From an uncultured Gammaproteobacteria bacterium (GTDB lineage Bacteria; Pseudomonadota; Gammaproteobacteria; Pseudomonadales; Pseudohongiellaceae), in the NCBI GenBank assembly GCA_913054495.1, contig CAJXIY010000020.1, forward strand, positions 1-35,788: 35,788 nucleotides of DNA. Reading direction: 5' to 3'. The translations under genes were made by a program, and so were the position numbers. The notes under the pieces were generated by a model, which did not search any database, was not told the origin of the DNA, and was given only the letters and a program-made list of their open reading frames with translations. Shown here in pieces: positions 26,652 through 34,823 of the stretch. Numbering within the stretch: the stretch's first letter is position 1; every line of letters begins with the position of its first letter.

Positions 26652-27761
26652 ATGGCTTCCACGCGAAAAATAATTCATTGCGATTGCGATTGTTTCTACG
26701 CCTCCATAGAGATGCGCGACAATCCTGCACTGATGGGAAAGCCTATTGCCGTAGGCGGCTTGCCGACCCGCCGCGGCGTGGTGGCCACCTGCAACTATGA
26801 GGCACGGAAATTCGGCATTCATTCTGCCATGGCCGCGGCTACTGCCCGCAAACTCTGCCCCCAGTTAATCATTATCCGCCCCGATATGGACAAGTACAGG
26901 CAGGCATCGAGGCAGATCCATGAGATATTCGAAGCTTATACCTCGGTAATAGAACCGCTGTCGCTGGACGAGGCATTTCTGGATGTCAGCGACTGCGAAC
27001 TTTATCAGGGCAGTGCCACTTTAATCGCGCAGGCGATCCGCGCAGAAGTTAAAAGCAGGGTAAACATCACGATTTCAGCCGGCATCGCACCCAATAAGTT
27101 CCTGGCCAAGATTGCCAGCGACTGGAACAAACCCGATGGCCAATTCGTGATTACACCAGCCCAGGTCGATGGCTTCGTGCAGAAGCTGGCTGTAGCCAAA
27201 TTACACGGTGTCGGAAAAGTCACAGCTGGCAAGATGAAGCGGTTGGGAATTAGCACCTGTAGCGACCTCAGAAAGCTGGACGAGGAAGAATTGAAATCGA
27301 AGTTCGGCAGTTTCGGCGAACGCCTGCACCAGCTGAGTCATGGCATCGACGAGCGACCCGTTCTAAGTGCAAGAATTCGAAAATCTGTCAGCGTTGAAAA
27401 CACCTACGCGACCGATCTTCCAACACTTACAAGCTGCCTGCAGGAATTGCCAGGCCTTAAAATGCAATTGGAGAAACGACTGGAAAAAATTGGCGATGAG
27501 TACCGAATTCACAAACAATTCGTTAAAATAAAATTCCACGACTTCGTACAGACTACGGTGGAAATGGTCGCTGAGACTACAGTGATCGATAATTTCAATA
27601 GTTTATGTGAAGAAGGATTTTCCCGCGGTCAGCGGCCGGTGCGCCTGCTGGGCATGGGTGTTAAATTGCGACACACCCCGCCGGCGGACGCCGAATCCAT
27701 CACTTCAGACCAATTGTCATTCACACTCGATCACGAGATTAATCACCATCCAGACCAATGA
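26652..27761 (+). CDS. dinB: DNA polymerase IV (Y family)
   Basis: From ATG 26652 the protein has 369 residues and starts MASTRKIIHCDCDCFYAS, like E. coli DinB; the frame is open to a GTG at 26586 but the extra 22 residues are unlike the family. Translesion polymerase: metal ligands Asp11 in the first motif and Asp106/Glu107 in SLDEAFLDV, then the helix-hairpin-helix LHGVGKVTAGKMKRLGI and a little-finger domain ending at about 345. Where relatives have HVDMDCF, this has HCDCDCF. No LexA box of the CTGT-N8-ACAG type is visible upstream. The stop overlaps the greB start (ATGA). Confidence 0.95.
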   Translation: MASTRKIIHCDCDCFYASIEMRDNPALMGKPIAVGGLPTRRGVVATCNYEARKFGIHSAMAAATARKLCPQLIIIRPDMDKYRQASRQIHEIFEAYTSVIEPLSLDEAFLDVSDCELYQGSATLIAQAIRAEVKSRVNITISAGIAPNKFLAKIASDWNKPDGQFVITPAQVDGFVQKLAVAKLHGVGKVTAGKMKRLGISTCSDLRKLDEEELKSKFGSFGERLHQLSHGIDERPVLSARIRKSVSVENTYATDLPTLTSCLQELPGLKMQLEKRLEKIGDEYRIHKQFVKIKFHDFVQTTVEMVAETTVIDNFNSLCEEGFSRGQRPVRLLGMGVKLRHTPPADAESITSDQLSFTLDHEINHHPDQ

Positions 27762-28252
27762 GCAGATATCGCCCACCCCAGAAGCCTGGTTCCAAATACA
27801 TCACTGCCGAAGGCGAGAAAGTGCTGCAAGCGGAGCTGCAGCAGTTATGGAAAGTCGAGCGCCCGGTGGTTACCCAATCGGTATCAGAAGCCGCCGCCAT
27901 GGGTGATCGTTCGGAGAATGCAGATTACATTTATGGCAAGAAACGACTGCGCGAGATCGACAGACGCGTGAGATACCTGCGTAAACGCCTGGAAGAATGT
28001 ACCGTGGTTTCCGGAACGCCGGACGACATCAGCAAAATCTATTTCGGCGCTCGCGTCACCCTGCAAGGCGATGATGAGAAATTGCTTCGGTATCGCCTCG
28101 TCGGTCCGGATGAGATAGATCCACAACGGGGTTATATCAGTATAGACGCACCCCTGGGTCGCGCACTATTGGGGAAACAGCTAGACAGCGAAATCGAAAT
28201 TGAGTCACCGGCGGGTCGGCAATATTTCAGCGTGCGGGCGATTGAATACTAG
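27758..28252 (+). CDS. greB: Transcription elongation factor GreB
   Basis: 164-residue Gre factor that enters the RNA polymerase secondary channel and stimulates cleavage of backtracked transcripts. An N-terminal coiled coil (about residues 10-80) contains GDRSENADYIYGKKRLREIDRR with the acidic tip; the C-terminal FKBP-like domain follows with YISIDAPLGRALLGKQ. The basic N-terminus (SRYRPPQKPGSKYIT) and length fit GreB rather than GreA. Its ATG overlaps the dinB stop by 4 bases, an unusual pairing of a lesion-bypass polymerase with a stalled-transcription factor. Confidence 0.95.
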   Translation: MSRYRPPQKPGSKYITAEGEKVLQAELQQLWKVERPVVTQSVSEAAAMGDRSENADYIYGKKRLREIDRRVRYLRKRLEECTVVSGTPDDISKIYFGARVTLQGDDEKLLRYRLVGPDEIDPQRGYISIDAPLGRALLGKQLDSEIEIESPAGRQYFSVRAIEY

Positions 28253-28269
28253 GGCACCTCTGAACAATG
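28250..28269 (+). repeat. Short dispersed motif (copy 3), starting at the greB stop codon
   Basis: TAGGGCACCTCTGAACAATG; its first three bases are the greB stop codon. It matches copy 2 at 17 of 20 positions. Confidence 0.4.
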
Positions 28270-28286
28270 CAGTGATGCCTGAATAA

Positions 28287-28316
28287 GTGGTTGACTGACG
28301 ATAGGCAGCCAGCCAC
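28287..28316. terminator. Hairpin between convergent greB and DUF1244 genes
   Basis: GTGGTTGACTG (28287-28297) pairs with CAGCCAGCCAC (28306-28316) at 10 of 11 positions with one wobble; loop of 8. No U-tract follows on either strand, so it may only be a weak or factor-assisted terminator. Confidence 0.3.
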
Positions 28317-28326
28317 AGATCATCGC

Positions 28327-28614
28327 TCAAGATTGACTATCAAATTTTTCCAGTTGCTCAGTATTGGCTTCGGTCTGAAACCTGGATTTCCACTGCGCAT
28401 AGGGCATGCCGTAAACAATTTCTCTCGCACTTTCATAGTCTATATCCAGACCGCGCTCCTTGGCCTCGGCGCTGTACCACTTCGATAGGCAATTGCGACA
28501 AAAACTCGCCAGGTTCATCAGATCGATATTCTGAACTTCCGTATGTTCGCCGAGGTGATCCAGCAATCGGCGGAACGTTGCCGCTTCTAATTCTAATCGT
28601 TCCTGGTCATTCAT
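28327..28614 (-). CDS. DUF1244 family protein
   Basis: 95-residue protein matching DUF1244: RLLDHLGEHTEVQNIDLMNL, the cysteine pair in FCRNCLSKWY and the block YGMPYAQWKSRFQ. The family is helical; the conserved cysteines suggest metal or redox chemistry, but the function is unknown. It lies 18 bases downstream of the hibernation factor gene on the same strand and is probably in its transcript. Confidence 0.9.
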   Translation of the reverse strand: MNDQERLELEAATFRRLLDHLGEHTEVQNIDLMNLASFCRNCLSKWYSAEAKERGLDIDYESAREIVYGMPYAQWKSRFQTEANTEQLEKFDSQS

Positions 28615-28632
28615 TCATGGTACCTGTGGGCA

Positions 28633-29004
28633 TCAAGCTGCCTCATGGTTATAGTTTTCAATATCTTTACGGGCGGACCCATTACGATGCTTCTTGTCTA
28701 TGGATCTCAGCTGACGTTCAGCGACATCGAATGCATCTCTGATGGCAACGTATAAATCTTCATGGGCGTGATTGTCGTGTTGATCTTGATTGACGCGAAC
28801 TTCTTTGGAGGCGGTATGAATTTCCAGGGTGACGGAATAGACCTTGCCCTTGTGGTGGTTATTATGTGGCGAATCCAATACAACTCGACCGGTTATGATT
28901 TGATCACAAAAACGCTCGAGTTTATAAATACGTTTCTGCACTGCTTCTGTCAGTGCATCGGTTTGATCAATGTTATGAAAAACTACTTGGAATTCATTAG
29001 TCAT
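28633..29004 (-). CDS. hpf: Ribosome hibernation promoting factor, short form
   Basis: 123 residues from ATG 29004 (MTNEFQVVFHNIDQTDAL). This start is chosen over one 27 bases upstream because AAGGAG lies 10 bases before it. The beta-alpha fold of the HPF/RaiA group is recognisable: AVQKRIYKLERFCDQI, VTLEIHTASKEVRVNQ and DLYVAIRDAFDVAERQL, with a basic tail KKHRNGSARK. Short HPFs bind the decoding centre of 30S and stabilise inactive 100S ribosomes in stationary phase. It is not next to rpoN here, unlike in E. coli, and is followed by DUF1244. Confidence 0.9.
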   Translation of the reverse strand: MTNEFQVVFHNIDQTDALTEAVQKRIYKLERFCDQIITGRVVLDSPHNNHHKGKVYSVTLEIHTASKEVRVNQDQHDNHAHEDLYVAIRDAFDVAERQLRSIDKKHRNGSARKDIENYNHEAA

Positions 29005-29014
29005 AAAACACTTT

Positions 29015-29020
29015 CTCCTT
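29015..29020 (-). promoter_or_regulatory. hpf ribosome binding site
   Basis: AAGGAG on the minus strand, 10 bases before ATG 29004; it decides between the two in-frame ATGs. Confidence 0.6.
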
Positions 29021-29337
29021 GCTACGTTCAAAAGATGGCTTGTGCCTAACTATTACATTTACTGCTGTTAAAACTCGTTACCTCCTTTCGCTATTGAAAC
29101 TTCGGCTAGGGTAGCGGGTGAATGATTTGATCTGGCGTGCCGAGGTGGAACCGCACTGCAAGCCGGCGGCTGATATCGATTACGGGAAGCCAAGATGAGG
29201 GGAAATTGAATTTGAGGAAAACTGCTAAATACCATAGTACCTAGGAGGAGCGTTTTACACTGTACCGCGTATTGGTTCTCTAACATCCCCTTTCCTTCTA
29301 CTGCTGGATTTCAGATTACCCCTTTCAGAAGCCTTTG
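29021..29337 (-). other. Long leader region upstream of hpf
   Basis: About 317 bases without a recognised gene. On the minus strand it carries an unassigned strong AAAGGAGG (29084-29091) that is not followed by a start codon at normal distance, and a 72-codon ATG frame (29286-29068) preceded by AAGGA and ending at that AAAGGAGG, without resemblance to known proteins. No promoter is convincing. It may be the hpf leader. Confidence 0.45.
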
Positions 29338-29886
29338 TCATCCCTGCTGAAAACACCAGTGCCAGGGTTCATAATCCATCCCTGAAGCGTGTTTGCGGGG
29401 ATAACTAAGATAGAAATGATAGGCGGCGGAATTTTCCATAAGCCATTGAAATGCAATAGTATTTTCAAATTCCTCAACCAGGGCATCGCAACCCGAAGTA
29501 CCGAGATCGAGGGCCCGCCCCGAGTGATGTTCACTGAATCCAGGTGCCGCATTGACGCGCAAAATCTGCTCGATTAATTGACCTTTTTCGAGCTTTGCAG
29601 CGATGAGTTCATGCTGATACTCGACGCTGCGAAAGGCTGAAATCAGGAACAGGGAGACCTCGTCGTCGGCGGCGGCTGCCCGCATTGAAGACCATGATCG
29701 CAGGGCCGCAGCGACCAGTTTCTGCGGTCGTTGGTAAAAATCCAGCTCGGTGTCTACCAGCTCTTCCGGTTCCGGACAGAGTGTCAACCCGCAGCTCTGA
29801 CCATAGTCCGGGGGGATCCCAAGCTGAGCATGGGACAAGCCCACCCGGCGCTTGAATTGTTGCAGCTTGGATAAATCAGTTTGCAA
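29338..29886 (-). CDS. M15 family D-alanyl-D-alanine carboxypeptidase, VanY-like
   Basis: 182-residue zinc peptidase of the M15B type. Zinc and catalytic motifs: AFRSVEYQHELI, SEHHSGRALDLG (SxHxxGxAxD), and EPWHWCF with the catalytic Glu and third zinc histidine. Such enzymes remove the terminal D-Ala from peptidoglycan precursors or stems. I see no signal peptide at the annotated ATG, so it may be cytosolic or exported by an unusual route; the start could also be different. It stands alone, without vanRS-type regulators, so it is more likely a wall-recycling enzyme than a resistance gene. Confidence 0.87.
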   Translation of the reverse strand: MQTDLSKLQQFKRRVGLSHAQLGIPPDYGQSCGLTLCPEPEELVDTELDFYQRPQKLVAAALRSWSSMRAAAADDEVSLFLISAFRSVEYQHELIAAKLEKGQLIEQILRVNAAPGFSEHHSGRALDLGTSGCDALVEEFENTIAFQWLMENSAAYHFYLSYPRKHASGMDYEPWHWCFQQG

Positions 29887-29944
29887 TGGGAATGAACCCC
29901 CATCAGCTAGCTATAGCGGGTTTGAATTTGAAGGTATGAAGTGA

Positions 29945-29975
29945 ACGGGTCTGCGCCTGGCAGGCGCAAACCCGT
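29945..29975 (-). terminator. Strong hairpin after the secreted MBL hydrolase gene
   Basis: ACGGGT-C-TGCGCCT-GGC-AGGCGCA-A-ACCCGT: 13 paired bases, one mismatch, 3-base loop, 5 bases past the stop codon at 29981. Only a mixed TTCACTT follows on the minus strand, so termination efficiency is uncertain. Confidence 0.45.
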
Positions 29976-29980
29976 CAATT

Positions 29981-30850
29981 CTAACGTGGGTAGCTATCGT
30001 AGACTGTCCCAATCCAGCGTTGCTCGTTGATAAAACCCCCGCCCCAGGACTCATACATGTCATCCAGTCCCGCGGCGACGATTTCTCCCTTGCTCATGCG
30101 CTGCGACTTCATGACGCGAATCGCCGTGGAGGTATCCTTGACCACGTTGTAGAAAGCCAGCAGGGAGGCCTTGTCTCCAAGCGGACCATGGCCAGGAATA
30201 ACTGCGGTATCATCGTCAATCCAGCTCAGAGCCTTTTCCAGGTTGCGAATATAACCCTGTACGGTGCCACCATTTGCCAGGTCGACAAACGGAAATCCGC
30301 CATTGAAAAAATGGTCACCCATGTGGATAACATTGGATTCCGCGAACATGACGACGCTGTCGGTGTCGGTGTGACCATCGGCCATATAGATCAGGGTAAT
30401 TTCCTCACCATTGAAATGGATGCTCACGTCATCGTCGTAAGTAACTACCGGCAAGGCCACCGCCGGCGCATCACCCGCTGCCATCCTACTGCGGACATTC
30501 TCATGGGCGACGATGAGACTTTCGCCACCAAAATCGGCATTGCCACCGGTGTGATCACCATGAAAGTGGGTGTTTAGCAGGTATTTTGGCACCCGGGCTC
30601 CCAGTGCTTCGATCGCGTCCTTGATGCGCCCGGCCAGCGGCGCAAACTGGTCATCTATTATCAAAATGCCATCGGCTCCGGCCGACACACCAATATTCCC
30701 GCCGGCTCCAATCAACATGGAGACATTCCCTGCTACCGGCACAGTTTGAATGCTGACATTCGCATAAGGGTCATCCTGCGCCACGGCCGTGACCGCCGCA
30801 AAGAATGCCACCGAGCTCGCCATTATTTTTCCCAAGCGTGAAACTTTCAT
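29981..30850 (-). CDS. Secreted metallo-beta-lactamase-fold hydrolase
   Basis: From ATG 30850 (AGGAGG 4 bases upstream) the protein has 289 residues and starts with MKVSRLGKIMASSVAFFAAV, a Sec signal peptide ending near AVAQDD; the longer frame to 30919 would bury that signal. Zinc motifs: NTHFHGDHTGG (HxHxDH), ADGHTDTDSVVMF, HMGDHFFNGGFPF and IPGHGPLGDK. It resembles periplasmic MBL proteins of the quinoprotein relay/cyclase type and class B3-like relatives; it is not an evident beta-lactamase. Substrate unknown. It is followed by a strong hairpin and is likely monocistronic. Confidence 0.85.
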   Translation of the reverse strand: MKVSRLGKIMASSVAFFAAVTAVAQDDPYANVSIQTVPVAGNVSMLIGAGGNIGVSAGADGILIIDDQFAPLAGRIKDAIEALGARVPKYLLNTHFHGDHTGGNADFGGESLIVAHENVRSRMAAGDAPAVALPVVTYDDDVSIHFNGEEITLIYMADGHTDTDSVVMFAESNVIHMGDHFFNGGFPFVDLANGGTVQGYIRNLEKALSWIDDDTAVIPGHGPLGDKASLLAFYNVVKDTSTAIRVMKSQRMSKGEIVAAGLDDMYESWGGGFINEQRWIGTVYDSYPR

Positions 30851-31202
30851 ATCGCCTCCTGTCTCTTGTTCCTGGTTGCCAGAACAGGTCATGCTATGTG
30901 GCACTCCGCTATAATGCAAGTGAGGCGCTAAATTCTTGTCAGTGCAGCGTCGCTCCTAAAGAAAATCTCCGGCGAGTCGATCCGGGTGGCATGGGTGCGC
31001 ATTCGTGCCGAAGCAGTCCCCGCCGGTAAATGATTAGCTAATATTCCGATTTTTATGTCTAATAGCTCCCTAACAGCATTCGTGGGACTGCGCCATGCTT
31101 ACCCACGGTGTTGGTTTGATGAGGGTTCAGAGTTAGGGAAGCTCTGATCGGTGATAAACTTCAGTAGTCATTTATTTGATCAGAGGTTCCTTCGTACGCG
31201 TT
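30851..31202. other. Divergent intergenic region between MBL hydrolase and fabY
   Basis: 352 bases without a gene. A TATAAT on the plus strand at 30910-30915 has no good -35. The 3' part contains the inverted-repeat element 31134-31193 directly before fabY. Otherwise I see nothing. Confidence 0.5.
31134..31193. repeat. 60-bp inverted-repeat element (dispersed motif copy 4) just upstream of fabY
   Basis: GGAAGCTCTGATC (31137-31149) and GATCAGAGGTTCC (31178-31190) pair at 12 of 13 positions around a 28-base loop. The left end extends to TAGGGAAGCTCTGATCGGTG and belongs to the TAGGR..CTCTRA motif family; the right arm is the same motif inverted. It ends about 10 bases before fabY ATG 31203 and could expose or hide that start in mRNA. 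Confidence 0.5.
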
Positions 31203-33128
31203 ATGGTTAAACTTCCAGTTATAGTCGGATTCGGCGGCATCAATGCCGCCGGACGTAGTTCCGGGCACAACGGGTATCGGCGCATGATCATCGACGCCCT
31301 GGCCGAGGCCGAGGCGAATCAAATCCGGGCGAGCCTGGCCGCCCTCACCGGCCAATTGCATAAGCATGGATCTAACTGGATCGACGCTGCGGGAGAGACT
31401 GTTGATCTGCAGGATTTCATAAGAAGCCATGGCGCTGAGTTGGAGCGGGGCTCACTCATACGCCGGGTGGAAAAAAATCTGTTTGACCCCGATCACCTGC
31501 TGTTTCACAAAAAGGCCAGCCTGGCCGCCGCCAACGGTGAAGCATTTAAATTTGAGATAGCGAAGAAACAAGTGCCCCACCCCCTTCCCAGCGGCTGGTC
31601 AATACATCAGGAAGGCAGTGCCGGCGAGGGAAAAATCAGTATCAGCGCCGGCGAAAACCTGGATGTGTTATTGCGAAGTTATCGCTCGGCCAAGGTGAAC
31701 AGCGCGGGGCAGCTGCCCACGGGCTTCGATCCGGCCACCCTGTATCAGTCAAGAAATCACCCCCGCGGATTACAGCTGACGGTTTTTGCCGCCTCCGATG
31801 CCATAAACTCACTGGGAATCGATTGGGAAACCGTAAGGCAAAACGTCGCTCCCGATCAGATCAGTGTCTATGCCGGCAGCGGCATGAGTCAGCTCGATTA
31901 CAACGGCAACGGTGGCATGATGCAAGCCAGATTGCTGGGGAGGAAGGTTACCTCCAAGCAATTGCCACTGGGCTACGCGGAAATGCCAGCGGACTTTATC
32001 AATGCCTACTTACTGGGTAATTTGGGCACAACCGGCACCAACATTGCGGCCTGTGCGACGTTCCTCTATAACCTGCGCCAGGGCATCCGGGATATCCAAT
32101 CCGGATCCCACCGTGTGGTTATCGTCGGCACCAGTGAAGCCCCATTAGTACCGGAAATCTTCGACGGATTCGCCACCATGGGGGCTCTGGCAGACGATGC
32201 CTCACTGCGCAAACTGGATCACTTAGCGCAGGATGAGTTACCGGATTTTCGCCGTGCTTGCAGACCCTTCGGTAATAATGCGGGATTTACGCTCGCCGAA
32301 TCGGCGCAGTTTATTGTACTTTTCGACGACGACCTGGCACTGGAGCTTGGCGCCAATATCTATGGCGCCGTCAACGAAGTATTTATTAACGCCGACGGGC
32401 ACAAAAAATCAATCGCCAGCCCCGGACTGGGGAATTATATCTCATTGGCGAAGGCCACCGCGGCCACCAGTAAACTCATCGGTGAAGAGGGATTGAGGCG
32501 GCGCAGCTATGTGCAATCTCACGGCACCGGTACCCTGCAAAATCGTCTGACCGAATCGCACATCATCAGCGAAATTGCGAAAACCTTTGGCATCGAGCGG
32601 TGGCCGGTCGCAGCGATTAAGGCCTACGTAGGCCATTCCCTGGCTTCCTCGGCGGGAGACCAGCTGGCCGCCAGCCTGGGGGTTTGGGCCAACGGTTTCA
32701 TACCCGGCATATTGACCGTCGATGAGCTCGCAGATGATGTGTTTACCGAGAATGTGGAATTCTTGTTGCAACACAAGGAGGTCGGTGCCGACGGCATGGA
32801 TGCAGTGATAATTAATTCCAAGGGCTTCGGCGGCAACAACGCCAGCGCCTCAATACTTGCCCCCCATATTGTGGAAAAGATGCTGAGGAAACGGCACGGA
32901 GCGACCAGGATTAAGAAGTACAAAGCAATCAACGCAGCGGTAAGTCAAAATTCGGCGGCCTACGAATGTTCTGCCAACGAAGGCACGAACTCCACGATCT
33001 ACAAATTTGATCACCACGTCATGGGTCGTGAATCGATTGAACTCTCCACCACCGAAATTAACATCGCCGGCATCGATCCAGCTATCGATTTAAACTTGAG
33101 GAATCGCTACGAAGATATGTGCGATTGA
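31203..33128 (+). CDS. fabY: Beta-ketoacyl-ACP synthase, FabY type
   Basis: 641 residues from ATG 31203 (MVKLPVIVGFGGINAAGRSS), where the P. aeruginosa FabY-type protein also starts; an upstream TTG at 31176 would lie in the repeat. Thiolase-fold condensing enzyme: catalytic Cys284 in NIAACATFLYN, histidines His440 in SHGTGT and His478 in VGHSLASSAG, and a C-terminal GFGGNNAS. FabY starts fatty acid synthesis by condensing acetyl-CoA with malonyl-ACP, replacing FabH. The length (twice a FabB) supports this over FabB/FabF. No strong ribosome binding site precedes the ATG; a 60-bp hairpin element ends just before it. Confidence 0.85.
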   Translation: MVKLPVIVGFGGINAAGRSSGHNGYRRMIIDALAEAEANQIRASLAALTGQLHKHGSNWIDAAGETVDLQDFIRSHGAELERGSLIRRVEKNLFDPDHLLFHKKASLAAANGEAFKFEIAKKQVPHPLPSGWSIHQEGSAGEGKISISAGENLDVLLRSYRSAKVNSAGQLPTGFDPATLYQSRNHPRGLQLTVFAASDAINSLGIDWETVRQNVAPDQISVYAGSGMSQLDYNGNGGMMQARLLGRKVTSKQLPLGYAEMPADFINAYLLGNLGTTGTNIAACATFLYNLRQGIRDIQSGSHRVVIVGTSEAPLVPEIFDGFATMGALADDASLRKLDHLAQDELPDFRRACRPFGNNAGFTLAESAQFIVLFDDDLALELGANIYGAVNEVFINADGHKKSIASPGLGNYISLAKATAATSKLIGEEGLRRRSYVQSHGTGTLQNRLTESHIISEIAKTFGIERWPVAAIKAYVGHSLASSAGDQLAASLGVWANGFIPGILTVDELADDVFTENVEFLLQHKEVGADGMDAVIINSKGFGGNNASASILAPHIVEKMLRKRHGATRIKKYKAINAAVSQNSAAYECSANEGTNSTIYKFDHHVMGRESIELSTTEINIAGIDPAIDLNLRNRYEDMCD

Positions 33129-33169
33129 GCATGACCCCGTGTTATCACCAATGATTTGAATTACCTCGG

Positions 33170-34696
33170 CTAGGTCACCTCGATCGGGTGCTGTTCGGCG
33201 ATGCGTTTTTTCCAGATTTCGGGCCCGGTTTGATGCACGGATGTGCCGTTCACGTCCACGGCCACGGTGACCGGCATCGCTTCCACCTCGAACTCGTGAA
33301 TGGCTTCCATCCCCAAATCCTCGAATGCTACGATCCTGGCTTTGCGAATTGCTTTCGATACCAGGTAAGCCGCTCCGCCCACCGCCATCAAATAGACAAC
33401 CCTGTGCTTCTTGATTGCGTCGATTCCCTGCTCTCCTCTTTCTGCCTTACCTATCATTCCAATAAGACCGGTTTTTTCCAGCAAGGCATCGGTAAACTTG
33501 TCCATACGCGTCGCTGTGGTTGGTCCGGCCGGGCCGATCACCTCATCTCTCACGGGATCGACAGGACCCACGTAGTAAATGAACTTGTTCTCAAAATCCA
33601 CACCATCCGGCAGACCTTCCCCCTTTTCGAGCATGCTGAGCAATCGCCTGTGGGCAGCGTCACGCCCGGTCAGCATCTTGCCTGTTAGCAACAGGGTCTC
33701 ACCTGGCTCCCAACTTGCGATATCTTTGCGGGTCAGGGTGTCCAGATTGACCTTACGAGCCCTCGGTCCAACGTCCCAGCTAATCACCGGCCACTGATCC
33801 AGACTCGGCGGCGTCAGTTCCGCCACACCACTGCCATCTAGGCTGAAATGGGCATGGCGGGTAGCTGCGCAATTTGGAATCATGGCCACCGGCAGAGACG
33901 CGGCATGGGTTGGAAAATCCATGATCTTGACATCCAGCACCGTGGTCAGCCCACCGAGGCCCTGGGCACCAATACCGAGTGCATTGACCCTATCCATGAT
34001 TTCCAGTCGCAATTCTTCGATCCTGGTGGCGGCGCCACGCGCTCTGAGTTCATGGATATCAATGGGATGCATTAACGCCTCCTTGGCGAGTACCACCGCC
34101 TTCTCGGCCGTACCACCAATGCCTATCCCCAGGATACCCGGCGGACACCAGCCAGCGCCCATTGTCGGTAAGGTTCGCTCAACCCAATCCGCGACGCTGT
34201 CACTAGGATTCAGCATCACCAATTTCGCCTTGTTCTCCGAACCTCCACCTTTCGCCGCCAGATTGACTTCAATGGTGTTGCCGGCAACGAGTTCCGTATG
34301 AATCACCGCCGGGGTATTGTCACCGGTATTCTTTCTTGCTCCCGCCGGATCGGCAAGAATCGATGGCCGCAATACATTGTCCGGCAGCAGGTAGGCTTGC
34401 CTCACTCCGGCATTAACCATGTCGGCGAGGGTCATGTCACCCTCCCATTGCACATCCATTCCCACCTTCAAGTACACGGTAACGATACCCGTATCCTGAC
34501 AGATAGGTCGTTTGCCCTCGGCGCACATTCTGGAATTGATTAAAATCTGGGCCATTGCGTCCTTGGCGGCAACAGATTCTTCTTTCTCATAGGCTTCATG
34601 CACCGCCTTCACGAAATCGATCGGGTGGTAATAGGAAATAAATTGCAGGGCATCGGCGACACTTTGAATGACATGGTCGTTGCGGATTAGTGTCAT
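33170..34696 (-). CDS. fumA: Class I fumarate hydratase (iron-sulfur)
   Basis: 508-residue one-chain fumarase: N-terminal alpha domain and C-terminal beta domain fused. It interconverts fumarate and malate in the citric acid cycle with an oxygen-sensitive 4Fe-4S cluster. Cluster cysteines: Cys66 in PICQDTGIV, Cys184 in GAGWCPPGILG, Cys276 in IPNCAATRHAH. The beta domain shows GPTTATRMDKF and KHRVVYLMAVGGAAYL. The size is about 40 residues below E. coli FumA, within family range. Convergent with fabY (41-base gap), no clear terminator. GAGAGG lies 10 bases before the ATG. The symbol follows the E. coli family name. Confidence 0.94.
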   Translation of the reverse strand: MTLIRNDHVIQSVADALQFISYYHPIDFVKAVHEAYEKEESVAAKDAMAQILINSRMCAEGKRPICQDTGIVTVYLKVGMDVQWEGDMTLADMVNAGVRQAYLLPDNVLRPSILADPAGARKNTGDNTPAVIHTELVAGNTIEVNLAAKGGGSENKAKLVMLNPSDSVADWVERTLPTMGAGWCPPGILGIGIGGTAEKAVVLAKEALMHPIDIHELRARGAATRIEELRLEIMDRVNALGIGAQGLGGLTTVLDVKIMDFPTHAASLPVAMIPNCAATRHAHFSLDGSGVAELTPPSLDQWPVISWDVGPRARKVNLDTLTRKDIASWEPGETLLLTGKMLTGRDAAHRRLLSMLEKGEGLPDGVDFENKFIYYVGPVDPVRDEVIGPAGPTTATRMDKFTDALLEKTGLIGMIGKAERGEQGIDAIKKHRVVYLMAVGGAAYLVSKAIRKARIVAFEDLGMEAIHEFEVEAMPVTVAVDVNGTSVHQTGPEIWKKRIAEQHPIEVT

Positions 34697-34823
34697 GATC
34701 GGGCAAACCTCTCAAGCATTGCAGCAGTCACCATTCTATCACTATGTCGGCCTATCAACCGGGGACTAATTACAAACGCGCATCGCCTCTCTGTCACTGT
34801 CTTCGGGAGTCTCTGGCAATCAA

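Noticed and set aside
29068..29286. 72-codon frame upstream of hpf as a gene
   Set aside because: No family resemblance and unusual composition; kept only as a possible leader feature.
30872..30887. LexA-like box CTGG-N8-ACAG
   Set aside because: One arm deviates from CTGT and the neighbouring gene is a secreted hydrolase without SOS link.
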